From the NCBI GenBank assembly GCA_963210315.1, contig OY723309.1, positions 62,001 to 126,000 on the forward strand: 64,000 nt of DNA. The letters run 5' to 3'. Origin of the DNA: Rhynchopus euleeides (lineage: Eukaryota; Euglenozoa; Diplonemea; Diplonemida; Diplonemidae). The notes under the pieces are model-generated. The model made no database searches. It saw only the letters and a program-made list of their open reading frames with translations, and was not told the DNA's origin. Positions 21,901 through 31,179 of the stretch are shown here, piece by piece. Every line of letters starts with the position of its first letter. The stretch's first letter is position 1. Made by a program: the position numbers and the translations under genes.

Positions 21901-24900
21901 GGGCCAGGACGCGTGCATCCTCAAGATCGACTACACGAACGCGTTTAACGCGGTCGATCGCACAGCCTTCCTGAAGCAGGTTGAGGAGAAGTTCCCGGGG
22001 ATGTTGCCGTGGGTGGCGTGGTGCTACACGCAACCCACGAACCTGCAGTTTGGGGATAAACGCCTGCAGTCAGCATGTGGTGTGCAGCAGGGGGACCCCC
22101 TGGGGCCGCTGCTCTTCTCCCTGGCGATCGCGCCCATAGCAGAGGAGGTGGCACAACTCCCGGGTGTCCAAGGGACAGTGTGGTTCCTCGATGACGGGGT
22201 GGTGATGGGCTCAGGGTACGCGGTGAGCCGAGCGTACGAGCACATCGTGCGGCGCAGCCGGGACATGGGGCTTACGGTCCGGGAGGACAAGTGTGAGCTG
22301 GTGGACATAGCGGGTCACTCCCTCGCGACATGGGAAGGGTGGGGCCTGAAGGTGAAGGAGAAGCCCAAGGGATCGCCACTTGAGGGCATCCGATGGATCC
22401 GGGAGAGCAACTTCGAGCTGCTCGGAGCCCCCATTGGTGACGCGGCATGGTGCGAGGAGTACATGCAGGCTCGGGTCAAGGTCTTCGTCAGGTCGCTGGA
22501 CGCGCTGGACAAGCTGTCGGATTCGCAGACCGCCTTCGTCCTGCTGCGGGAGTGCCTGGGGTTTGCTCGTATGGTCTTCTTCATGCGGGCTATAGGGGCT
22601 ACGGGGGCGACGAAGTATCTGGACAGGTACGACGCGCGGGTCCAGCGGAGCCTCGCACGGCTCCTGGGGTACGAGGATGAGTGTCTCCCCCAGGAGGCGG
22701 TGCTGCAGGCGTCGCTCCCGGTGCGGGTCGGCGGCCTCGGTGTCCGTAAGGCCGCGGACCACTGGCATGCGGCGGCGCTGGCGTCGAGTGCAGGGACTGC
22801 GGGGCTCTGCCGCAGGCTGGACCGCAACTTCGTCTGGGACGCGGAGGGCTGGCGGCGGACCGCGCTCTCGTACAACGAGATGGTGGCAGAGGGGTGGCAG
22901 GTGGACCCAGATGCACCCCCAGTCAGAGCCCCGGAGCAGCGCACCCTGTCCCTCGGCATCCTGGAGGCAGGGTACAACGCCCTGATGGAGGGTGCAGACG
23001 CTGCGACGCGCGCCAGGCTGAACTCGCAGCTGCTGAGGGGGTGTGGGGCATGGCTGACAGGGAGCCCAGGCCGCTGGGAGGCGATGCCCGCGCAAGCCTT
23101 CCAGGCGGTGCTACGGCTCCGGATGGGGCTGCCGCTGTTCGGATCGCTGGAGCGGTGTGGGTGCTGTGGGAGAGACGGGGTGCTGGATCCTCATGGGGAA
23201 CACGCCGCGCTCTGCGAGAAGGGCGGGGGGGCGGTGCTGCGGCACGAGGCAGTGGCCGACGCGCTCCTGGGGATGGCCCGCAAGGTGGGACTGGGTGCGG
23301 AGCGGGAAACCGCCGGCTTGCTGCAGGACAGGAGGCGCCCAGGGGATGTCACTCTGCGCCAAGGGTTCATGGACGGCAGGGTCACTGCGATCGACGTCGC
23401 GGTGGTGAATCCTCTGGCGCCGTCGTACGTCCAGTTGGCGGCGCGGACGGTGGGCGGGGCCGCAGCGCGTCGGCAAGCGGACAAGGTCCGCAAGTACCGG
23501 GACGACGAGGCGGTGCGAGGAGGTCGGCTGGCCTTTGAGCCCTTTGTGATCGAACTGTTTGGAGGCTGGGGGCAGCGCGCGGCCTCCATCATGAACAGGT
23601 TGGTGGCGATCGGGGCGTCCAGGCTGGGCGTGGGTAGGGTGGGGCTGGCCCAGCAAGCAGCCCGGAGCATGGGCTGGGCGTTCCAGAAGGCGGTGGGGTT
23701 GTCCCTCCTGGCGTGTGGGGAGCTGTGCTCTCAGGCAGGGGGAACACGCAGGCAGGTGTGCCTGGAGGCGACCCCGGTGATCGACCCTGCGACGTACGTG
23801 CAGTTCGGGGACCTGATGCCGGGGGTGGTGATGGAGGAGGTGCCGCCAGATGACACAGGTGGGGAAGACGAGGACGGGAGCGAGGGGGAGTTTGGACCGG
23901 ACCCCGAACCGCCAGCGGAGGAGCGCGCCTTCGACGTGAAGGTGGCGCAGTGGCGGAAGAGGTGCGACCCCCGGGGGGAGAAGACCGCAGCGCAGTGTCT
24001 GCAGGAGGGGTGTGCAGCCAGTCTCCCCGCCTGGTACCAGCTGCGGCAGCTGGGGGGCACAATGCCGACGGGGCAAGCAGTCGACGGGGTTGAGGCCGTC
24101 ATCAGGGGTGGTGACGCGCCGTGTTCGCTGGAGCAGGCGCGGAGGCAGGCAGTCGGGTTGGTGCTGAACGCTCCGGAGCTGCGGCCAGAAGTGGCAGATC
24201 CTGCGGAATGGAGCTGCCGGATGCGGGCGCCGACACGCTTGCCAGATGGCAGTGTGCCACAGGAGGCATGGGCGGACATGGCGGTGCTGCGGGCGCTGGC
24301 AGTGGTGCTGCGTGTGGAGATCCTCGTCCTGCGGGACTACGGGGAGCCAGTGGTGTGCAGGCCGAGGCCGGAGGCGCAGGTGCGGACACGCTTCGCTTTG
24401 TGTGCGGACGGGCGGGGTTTTGTGCGGGTCGACGTGGAGGTGGACACATCGCAGCTGCCGGCGGGGCCAGAGGCGGCCGTTGCGGAGCCGATGGAGAGGG
24501 TGTTCGCCGGCCAGGCTGGGGCGATCTGCCACATTTGCAGGGAGAAGGTGGGGCCGCAGTCTCTCCACCTCCGGTGCCGTAAGTGCATGCAGGCGGCGTG
24601 CATGGCGTGTGGTGGGGAGGACCTGCCGTGCGCTTGTCCGAGGGGGCGTTTGCGGTTGGTGCAGGCGTCGGGGCGGCCCCGCGGGTGGGCGGCGGTGGTG
24701 AAAGAGGAGGTGTGCGAGGAGGCAGGGGAGCCGGGTGCGGCCCCGAAGAAGCGACGGGCGGGTGGGGCGGGAGCGACGGCAGCACCTTCACCGGCCGCGT
24801 CACCAGACGGGTGCACACCTCCTCCATCGGGCGCGCCGCCAGTGACCCCCGCCGGGGCGGTGCGGGGCACAGCAGCCGAGCAGCGAGAGCGGGAAGCGGA

Positions 24901-26824
24901 CCGGTGGCAGCGCGTGCAGGAGCTGTCGGCCACGGAGCCTGTGGCGGCCTTCATCGCCCAGTGGCAGAGTGCCGCCCCCGCGGATGTGTCACAGTGTTTG
25001 GAAGTCGAGGACCTGGTGGGGTCCCTCCAGGGACAGGTGCGGTGGCGGGCGGAGTACACCGTGGGCGACTGCCTGTTTGACGCGGTGGTCGGTCAGCTGC
25101 CGGCCAGTCTGATTGTGACAGCGGCCGAGGCGCGGAGGCGAGCAGTGGAGGCGGTGGTGTCGCACGCCGGGCTGCGCGCGCTGGTGGAGGGGGCGCCGGA
25201 GGCGTGGGCTCGGCTGATGGGCCGCAGCGGGGCAGGGCCGGGGCTGCAGTCGTGGGCTGACGAGCTGGTCCTCGGGGGGCTCGCGAGGGCCCTCTGCATC
25301 AACATCCTGGCGTTCAGGAAGCAGGGCCAGGGGGTCAGAGTGTGGCGCGCAGCGAGGCGGGCGGCAGGGATGGCGGCGGTGGCGTTTGTGGGTGAGTCGG
25401 GACAGGCAGACGGCACAGCGGTGGGCCACTTTGTGCCCGTGATCCTGCCCGAGCCGCTGCAGCAGTGGGCGCTGGAGGTGGACGCGTGCCCAGTGGGGCA
25501 GGATATCCGCGTCCGGGGGTGTGAAGCTGCGCGGCTGATGAGCCTCCAGGTCGGTTGGCAGACGAGCTGCGGGGCGTGCACCACGCCGGTGAGCGTTCGC
25601 GGGTGCTGGGGATGCAGCGAGTGCGGGGTGGCAGTGTGCCTCACGTGCCGCGACAAGTCCCCGGCGACATACAGGTGGTGCGGTGAAGCACACCTCGACA
25701 ACCCGTCTTCTTCGACATCCCACCCCCTCCCTTCACCCCATAACACCCACCCTCCGACGGCATCTCAGACTACATCATCCCAACCTACTACATCCCACCC
25801 TACATCTCAGACTACATCATCCCAACCTACTACATCCCACCCTACATCATCCCACTCTACTTCTTCTCAACCTACTCCATCCCAACCCACTCCATCCCGG
25901 CACTCGCCGGCCCTTCCCCACTCCTCACCATCCCCTTCGGCAGCTCCCGTGGGGGGCACCCCGTCGAGTGCGGCGGCGGCGGCGGCGGCAGCAGCGGCGA
26001 CACCTCTGGGGGAAGGCTCCAACAACGGACCCACAGCCATCCCTCGGCAGGCAGCAGCGGCAGCGGCAGCGGCAGCAGCATCGACGATGGAGCTCCCTCG
26101 AGGGGCGGACGGCGGCATCGCCTTCGACGACGAGTTGTCGGAGGGGGTGGACGGCATGAGCGACGAGGGCACGGTCACGTCAACGGGAGGCACCCAAAAC
26201 ACAAACACAGCCACCCAAGTGTCAGTGATCCTGATCTCAGCAGCTCGCGCGGGTATGGGGAAGTGGGCAGGGAGTCGGTCTGACGGGCCAGCAGAGGTGG
26301 ACGGCAGGATGGTGTTTCCTTCGGCAGCGAAGGCGGCGGCGGAGGGAGCGAAGGAGGCGGCGTGGGTCCCTCGGACGGCAGAAGGCTGGTTCGAGCTCTT
26401 CGGCCAGCACGGGCGCTCAGAGTTGGAGGTCGAGACGGCACACGCTGTCTACAAGCAGTGGGTGGCGGATCGACGGTCGGTTGATGCCGACTTCAACTCG
26501 AGGCGGGAAGGGGCGAGTGCGGCACGGGTGGAGGAGTTCTTCGCGTGCAAGCGCGTGAACAGCCGGGTGGACAAGAGACGGACGCGTGAGCGGCACCCGG
26601 AGGAGGCGGCGCGACCGCGGGGCGGCCGTGGCGGGGGAGGGGTGACGGACCCCCGGGACAGGAGGGGCGACGGCCAGGGTGGAGGGAGGCAGGGCCGCGA
26701 CAGGTGGGCAGCCGGGAGAGGCGGCGGCAGGGGTGGCGGCGACCGTAGGGACCGTGGCAGCGGGCAGGAGAGGCAGGCTGCGGTGATCGGAGTAGGGGGC
26801 CAGGGGCCCCGTCGGCGGAGGTGA
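18968..26824 (+). CDS. Family A retrotransposon polyprotein (2,618 residues, N-terminally truncated)
   Basis: Domains by residue: hydrophobic helices about 8-178, then a basic stretch; OTU-like domain 1 with Cys402 (HDCGYLA) and His513 (STHYEK); C2H2 finger about 566-597; CxxC finger about 619-642; RT about 860-1250 with KIDYTNAFN near 984, GVQQGDPLGP and FLDD near 1076; CCHC knuckle 1397-1416; RLE with RRPGD near 1455 and AIDVAVVN near 1474; degenerate OTU-like fold about 1718-1826; RING-like finger about 1855-1892; OTU domain 3 with Cys2035 (GDCLFD) and His2154 (GHFVP); zinc ribbon about 2201-2226; Ser/Thr/Pro and poly-Ala linker; W-x2-LF domain near 2471; RG-rich tail from about 2537. RT and RLE insert the element; the OTU domains are cysteine protease folds, often deubiquitinating. 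The first Met lies in C-derived sequence (ATGG at the junction), so the natural N-terminus is missing. Confidence 0.9.
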   Translation: MAQRSGIVGPMVAGVALLCGDVGASVAWVAQVTGRAAWGLMAEGRLRVARLQLVWIGWTLWCGACVEAEAGGWEGLQGSGAVLLSAGWLGARWATLRAHMAWWPSGAQALSLTLWMLVVLAGVADPMGLLPAWGVEGLAWVDVAAGAAGGWVTGLCGAAGPWLLMACAQLSIWWLFEPYPREGRQPRRRWRARRPSRAVSMWWVGGGRRLVRRAALMGVRVFGGARRGDGVLCPGPGPGVAHVPSECWKPDGPPEEALPVLQAAGVRSCVPGDNLVVADGALQRWADAGECVVVWVQGGDLPVVYAAPTYRAKTREALRRYPKVVLAPSETGVACAVASEAQATRLMGKGRLVWDASGDGAACVALAPDALSGGGEGQSMRAVDAILPVGASRVPNVSQHDCGYLALGYEQEEVQSERDAIATLAASQPNLKGFFTSPEAYAEYLCGVRAERHMDHLTLHLAAREGDFQVLVVQPGQPTLLIGAVPKPRPKAPRGPGRKEGDPLRVVALASTHYEKVVASATALAELKRAAKRTTLTAQNAGEQPAEGGDGVDISGKLVEVATSKCWCPVDTCSRSLVRGGSSIQRSSLTKHMNKHVEEDGISPREMQQLLRQSGLRTCAVCSTVMALTDSKRKQAEVCRACEPKVQAEELGEPSAAQGRYEGLPEWGRIAESGVRTWEAVPRELQGEWAACFRDACREAAATQTDAAYRVLAMVPQLALRKERMGKARKAQTLRQRRLLIGRLRQGEHAQVWAAEAGKRKPGGEPARPPAGQGDPTEEHRRWQGRVQKLTAQGRTSAAVKALTPDAVAPQSDETLQQLQKKHPTGKPAQCGKVDPALCEAFTPLEVLKAVNGFPTGSAGGSLGLRPDHLKAAVAHPTARALPALTHLVNGLARGAAPDTTRAWLAGASLTALRKGDADVRPIACGESIRRLVAKLIAARHRDEAKTILLRGKQVGVGVRQGAEAATAVVANFAARSKGQDACILKIDYTNAFNAVDRTAFLKQVEEKFPGMLPWVAWCYTQPTNLQFGDKRLQSACGVQQGDPLGPLLFSLAIAPIAEEVAQLPGVQGTVWFLDDGVVMGSGYAVSRAYEHIVRRSRDMGLTVREDKCELVDIAGHSLATWEGWGLKVKEKPKGSPLEGIRWIRESNFELLGAPIGDAAWCEEYMQARVKVFVRSLDALDKLSDSQTAFVLLRECLGFARMVFFMRAIGATGATKYLDRYDARVQRSLARLLGYEDECLPQEAVLQASLPVRVGGLGVRKAADHWHAAALASSAGTAGLCRRLDRNFVWDAEGWRRTALSYNEMVAEGWQVDPDAPPVRAPEQRTLSLGILEAGYNALMEGADAATRARLNSQLLRGCGAWLTGSPGRWEAMPAQAFQAVLRLRMGLPLFGSLERCGCCGRDGVLDPHGEHAALCEKGGGAVLRHEAVADALLGMARKVGLGAERETAGLLQDRRRPGDVTLRQGFMDGRVTAIDVAVVNPLAPSYVQLAARTVGGAAARRQADKVRKYRDDEAVRGGRLAFEPFVIELFGGWGQRAASIMNRLVAIGASRLGVGRVGLAQQAARSMGWAFQKAVGLSLLACGELCSQAGGTRRQVCLEATPVIDPATYVQFGDLMPGVVMEEVPPDDTGGEDEDGSEGEFGPDPEPPAEERAFDVKVAQWRKRCDPRGEKTAAQCLQEGCAASLPAWYQLRQLGGTMPTGQAVDGVEAVIRGGDAPCSLEQARRQAVGLVLNAPELRPEVADPAEWSCRMRAPTRLPDGSVPQEAWADMAVLRALAVVLRVEILVLRDYGEPVVCRPRPEAQVRTRFALCADGRGFVRVDVEVDTSQLPAGPEAAVAEPMERVFAGQAGAICHICREKVGPQSLHLRCRKCMQAACMACGGEDLPCACPRGRLRLVQASGRPRGWAAVVKEEVCEEAGEPGAAPKKRRAGGAGATAAPSPAASPDGCTPPPSGAPPVTPAGAVRGTAAEQREREADRWQRVQELSATEPVAAFIAQWQSAAPADVSQCLEVEDLVGSLQGQVRWRAEYTVGDCLFDAVVGQLPASLIVTAAEARRRAVEAVVSHAGLRALVEGAPEAWARLMGRSGAGPGLQSWADELVLGGLARALCINILAFRKQGQGVRVWRAARRAAGMAAVAFVGESGQADGTAVGHFVPVILPEPLQQWALEVDACPVGQDIRVRGCEAARLMSLQVGWQTSCGACTTPVSVRGCWGCSECGVAVCLTCRDKSPATYRWCGEAHLDNPSSSTSHPLPSPHNTHPPTASQTTSSQPTTSHPTSQTTSSQPTTSHPTSSHSTSSQPTPSQPTPSRHSPALPHSSPSPSAAPVGGTPSSAAAAAAAAAATPLGEGSNNGPTAIPRQAAAAAAAAAASTMELPRGADGGIAFDDELSEGVDGMSDEGTVTSTGGTQNTNTATQVSVILISAARAGMGKWAGSRSDGPAEVDGRMVFPSAAKAAAEGAKEAAWVPRTAEGWFELFGQHGRSELEVETAHAVYKQWVADRRSVDADFNSRREGASAARVEEFFACKRVNSRVDKRRTRERHPEEAARPRGGRGGGGVTDPRDRRGDGQGGGRQGRDRWAAGRGGGRGGGDRRDRGSGQERQAAVIGVGGQGPRRRR

Positions 26825-27615
26825 AGCGTTCATGCAGGGAGAGGACGGTGCACGTAGGGTGCAACCTCCTCCCCCCCCCTTCCCCCTCCTCCCCTCTTCG
26901 GTAGAGTCGTGTGTATAGTCCGTCTAGGGTGGGTGGTTGGGACCCCCGCGTCCGTTCCCCTCGCGCCTAGGCCCCCAAGCATCATCATCGATTCCAGTGT
27001 GTATAGTTTGACCTTCGAGCCGTGGGTCCGGAAAGTCCATTCGGTCCCACGGCGCCTAAACAAACAAATCTGATCGTCCCCCCCCCCGCCCCTCCCCCTT
27101 AATAGAGTCTTGCACAGTGTGAATAGTCTTGCCCTTTGGGGGGGTCGGTGGTGTCCGAAAAAGTTCGCCACAAACTCGGAGTGGCACCAGCAGAACGTGT
27201 GTGAGAGCCACGGCACCACGGACCCCTGTAAATTCGCTCCCTGATTCCACCATTCCCCTCGATTCCGCCCCTCCTCTGCAGTTCCCTCCCCCAGTTCGAG
27301 TGGTTTGGAGGGATGGCCCGCTCGGTCCCGCAAACCGCTCGACAGGGACTGTTTCAACCCTGTTTTTTGCGCGTTCTGGGCCCGGGACTTTTCGAACGGT
27401 CGCCATTTGGGGAGAGACTGTAGAAGAGGTCTGGCCCTTGTTGTTCGAACTTGCCAAGTACACGGCCCTCTAGCCTCTAGCCTCTGCCACACGTGGCCAA
27501 CAGCAACTGTGTCGTTGGCTTCCGCCCTGCATGTCATCTCGACAAGCAGCAGACACCCCAAGAGCAGAGGTGGAGAGTAGCAGTCCCCCGGTTCGCCCCC
27601 GGGTACCAAAAAAAA
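18972..27615 (+). mobile_element. Element A, 5'-truncated, inserted in element C
   Basis: Family A sequence from the hydrophobic region to a terminal A8 (27608-27615). The right flank CGCTCGTCAAGG (27616) repeats the left flank at 18676, giving a duplicated target of about 296 bp. Compared with the copy at 41,309 it lacks roughly 450 bp at the 5' end. The 5' junction shares GG with C, typical of microhomology at LINE 5' ends. It differs from the 41-50 kb copy by few residues, so it is young. Confidence 0.85.
26825..27615 (+). other. 3' UTR of element A with terminal T-arm-like hairpin
   Basis: Non-coding tail between the stop at 26824 and A8. Just before the A run is CCCGG-TTCGCCC-CCGGG, a 5-bp stem with a 7-nt loop, the geometry of a tRNA T-arm, and it includes a good pol III B-box core (GGTTCG). 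The same ending closes family B. In LINEs such 3' structures are what the RT recognises; that use here is inference. The tail also has a C-rich stretch near 26,870 and the CCTTCGAGCCGTGGG stretch reused as filler at 50,736. Confidence 0.7.
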
Positions 27616-30396
27616 CGCTCGTCAAGGCATGGACCGCGGCCCTCAGCGAGGCCGCACGGGAGACCGCCGCACGCAACTCCGTCGCAGCGTGGACCATCCT
27701 CCTCATGGCCCCGCTCGTCCTCCTCCGCTCGGCGAGGATGGGGGGAGCGAAGAGCAAGGTCACCCTCCGCGAGCGCCAGAAGGTTTTCGACCGGTGGAAG
27801 AGGGGCGAGTACGCCACGCTCTGGGAGGAGGCCCGCGAGGCCAGCAAGCGCCAGGGGGGCACGGGGTCCCGCGGGAGCGCACCGCCGCGCTTGTCCGATG
27901 AGGAGAGATGGGAGCGGCGGGTCGGTCAACTGGCGCGGCAGAACCGGGTCTCAGCAGCCCACAAGCACCTCGTCCCGGCCAAAGTCGCCCCCAGCACGAC
28001 GGAGACCCTGAAGAAGCTGCAGGGCAAACACCCGGAGGGTGGAGCGGTCCACCTGGAGCGGACCGTGCCCGCGGAGAAGTGCAAGGCGTTCACGCCGGCT
28101 GACGTCTTCCGAGCGGTGAAGTCCTTCCCCAACGGGTCGTCGGGCGGGCAGATGGGTTTGCGTCCAGACCACGTCCGCCAAGCCCTGGAGTGCAAGGATG
28201 CGCTGGGAGCCAAGCCGACGGCCATGCTCACCCAGGTCATTAACCGGATGGTCAAGGGTGCCGTGCCCCAGGAGGTGATGCCTGTGCTCGGGGGCGCGAA
28301 GCTTTCGGCCCTGGTGAAGGGTGACGAGGACGTTCGGCCCATTGCCTGCGGAGAGACGCTCCGACGCCTCGCCGCAAAACTCCTCTCGACGCGTCATAAG
28401 GGGGACGCGCGGCGCATCCTCATGCGGGGTCGCCAAGTTGGGGTAGCTGTGCAGAGGGGGCTGGAGGCCGCGGCGTCAGTAGTGGCGCAGTACGCGGAGC
28501 GCTCGAGGGAAAAGGAGGACGCCGTGATCCTCAAGATCGACTACGCCAACGCGTTCAACTCGATCGACCGCGGGACCTTCCTCAAGGTCGTCGAGAGGCA
28601 CATCCCCGGCCTGCTGCCCTTCGTCGCGTGGTGTTACGACTCCCCCTCCACCCTCACCTACGGCGAAGGGGTGGTGTCTTCATCGTGTGGGGTGCAGCAA
28701 GGCGACCCCCTCGGGCCCCTCCTCTTCTCATTGGGGATAAAGGAGATTGCGGAGGAGCTGAAGAAGCGCACGGACCTCGACGGGTCGCTGTTCTACCTCG
28801 ACGACGGGGTGATCATGGGCCCAGCGTGCGCCGTCAGAGCCGCCCTCGACTACGTCATCCAGGCCAGCACGGAGAGGGGGCTGGAGGTTAAACTCAGCAA
28901 GTGCGAGCTGATCGACCTCTGCGAGCAGTCCCTCGAGGCCCTCGAAGAGGAGGGCTTTTCCCTACGGCTCCCCGAGGACGAGGACAAGGTGGGCATCGTG
29001 TACAGGGCGGGCCGCAACTTCACCCTCCTCGGCGCACCGATCGGGTCGGCAGCCTTCTGCGAGAGCTACATGGACAAGAAGCTCTTGGAGTTCCAGCCGT
29101 ACCTCGACGCCTTGGCCAAGCTCCAGGACAAGCAGGTCGGCCTCGCCCTTCTCCGCCACTGCGAGGGGTTCGCCCGCCTCGTGTTTTACATGAGGGCTAT
29201 GGGACACAAGGGGGTTACGGAGTACCTCCGGAAGAGCGACGCCTCCGTGGAGAAGTGCCTCGCCCGGATCCTCGCCCTCGAGGACGACGTGCTGCCGGAA
29301 TCAGTCATGCGGCAGGCCACCATGCCGGTGAGGCTCGGGGGCCTGGGGATTCGACGCGCCGCCGAACACTGGCATGCAGCCGCCCTGGCGTCCACGGCGA
29401 ACGGCCACTCCTTGTGCCGGGAGCTCGACCCCAACTTCACGTGGGATGAGGAGGGATGGGAGACCACCTGCCTCGCTCACAACAACGCTGTGGACGAGGA
29501 CGAACGGCGCGACCCCACGCAAGCCCCCGTGGGGGATGTCGAGCAGAGGGAACTCTCCCGCGCGATCGTCAGCCGCCAGTACCGCGAGCTGTTCGAAGAG
29601 TCCGACGCCCACGACAGAGCCCGCCTGCGATCGCTGTCGCTGCCCCACGCCGGCGCTTTCCTCGGGGGGAAGCTCTCGGAGAACAGCCGCATCGAGGGTC
29701 GCCAGATGATCGCCGTGTCACGCGCCCGCCTTGGCATTCCCCTCTTCGAGCCGGATACCGTCTGCGAGAAGTGCGGCAGGGAACTGGACGAGATGGGAAC
29801 CCACGCCTTCGACTGCAACCAGGGCGGGGCTTTAACCCGCAGACACGACGCCACCCGGGACGCCCTGTTCGCCCTGGCACAGGAGGCGGGCACGAACCCC
29901 GAGATGGAGTCTCTGCATCTCCTGCAGGATGGGCAGCGCCCGGGCGACCTCGTGACTAGGAGGATCTGGCCACGAGTCATTGACATCACCGTCAAGAACC
30001 CCGTGGCCGCTTCTTACGTGCAGGCGGCAGCCCGTTTCACGGGAGCGGCGGCAGCCCAGGGCGAGGCGACGAAGAACCGGCAGTACCGGGACGCGTGTGC
30101 GGCGCGAGGCCTCGTGTTCGCCCCCTACGCCATGGAGTTGTTCGGCGGCCTCGCCCCCTCGGCACACTCCGTCTTCTCGAAGCTCGGGCGCCTTGCGGCG
30201 GAGCGGACAGGAGCGAGCCGAGTGCAGCTGACGCAGGAGTACGCGTGCAGGGTGAACTCCGCCTTCAACAACACCCTGGGCGCCACCCTGCTCGAGTGCG
30301 GGGAGCTTACGAAGGCTTGCCGGTCGCTGGCCCGCGACAGAGTCGAGGTGGAGGCCGCCCCACCCCTGGACCCCGACCACTTCATCAGGTTCGAGC
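27616..30396 (+). CDS. Element C polyprotein, RT and RLE part (interrupted on both sides)
   Basis: An open frame of 927 codons from the right edge of element A to the left edge of the B insertion. It carries an RT with KIDYANAFN, GVQQGDPLGP and YLDDG, a CCHC knuckle (CEKCGRELDEMGTHAFDC) and an RLE (RPGDL...VIDITVKN, then a FAPYAMELFGG block). The catalytic Asp pair of the RT and the PD-(D/E)xK-like residues of the RLE are present. It diverges clearly from A and B, so C is a separate family. The frame continues in 32,932-33,367 after the B insert. As it stands the protein would end in B tail sequence about 32 codons after 30396. Confidence 0.85.
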
Positions 30397-30405
30397 TTTT
30401 TTTTT

Positions 30406-31179
30406 GGTACCCGGGGGCGAACCGGGGGACTGCTACACTCCTTTCTCTGCTCACGGGTGTCTGCTGCATGTCGAGGCGAGAAGCAAGGTGACATGCAGGG
30501 CGGAAGCCATCGACACCCGTGTTGTTGGTCATCTGCTGCAGAGGCTAGAGAGCCGTGTACTCGGCATGTTCGAACAACAATGGCTGGGCGTCCTCTCCAG
30601 TCTCCTCCCAAGGGGTGACCATCGAAAACGCCCACGGCTGGAAACGCGCAAAAAACAGGGTCGAGAGTTTCCCAGTCGAGCGGTTCCCAAGACCGAGCGG
30701 TCCATCCTTGCAAACCACTCGACCGGGGGGAGAGAACAGGGGAGAAGCGAGAAGGGGCGAAATCAAGTCGAATGGTGGATGCATGGAGAGAAATTACAGG
30801 GGTCCGTGGTGCCGTGGTCCTCACACATGTTCTGCTTGTGCCACTCCGAGCCGGCGGCCGACACCATCTGAGCACTCCGAACCCCCCCAAAGGACAAGAC
30901 TATACACACTGTGCAGGACTCTATTAAGGGAGGGGGGGGGGGGGGGGGGGGAGATGGTCTGGTTTGGTTGATTAGGCGCTGAGGGCCAGGCTGTCGACCT
31001 GGTCCCCCAGCTCGAAGGGCAAATTATCCACACTGGGGAATCATCACACGAGCACTCAAACTGTACACACTCGTGACGACTCTGGGAGGGGGGGGGGGGG
31101 GGGGGAGTGGGGATGTTAAGGATGCTATGCGTTAGACGGCCCCGCCCTGCGGGGCCACGCACAGACGTGTAATGCCCGC
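30406..31179 (-). other. 3' UTR of element B
   Basis: Tail from the stop at 31180 to the A run (T9 on the plus strand). It has two small GC hairpins close to the stop (GGCCCCGC/GCGGGGCC near 31,140 and GCCCGC/GCGGGC near 31,180), long C runs (G runs on the plus strand near 30,940 and 31,090), and ends in the same T-arm-like hairpin as family A. Confidence 0.7.

Larger units (their letters stand above)
4437..22260 (+). repeat. Three-copy head-to-tail array of a 5,942-bp chimeric unit
   Basis: Units are 4437-10378, 10379-16320 and 16321-22260. No difference was found between copies by reading, including at long G runs. Each holds, left to right, the 5' part of B (minus strand), B leader, SL, a 514-518-bp piece of C, and the 5' part of A through the RT active site. 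The junctions at 10378/10379 and 16320/16321 join A codons for the RT to antisense B at a single shared G. The third copy reads on into the rest of A. This fits a tandem duplication made by recombination between A and B. An assembly artefact is possible, because copies without divergence are hard to place. Confidence 0.9.

Noticed and set aside
27575-27615. Complete tRNA gene at the element A 3' end
   Set aside because: Only a T-arm-like hairpin and B-box core are present. There is no A box, anticodon arm or acceptor stem of the right geometry upstream.
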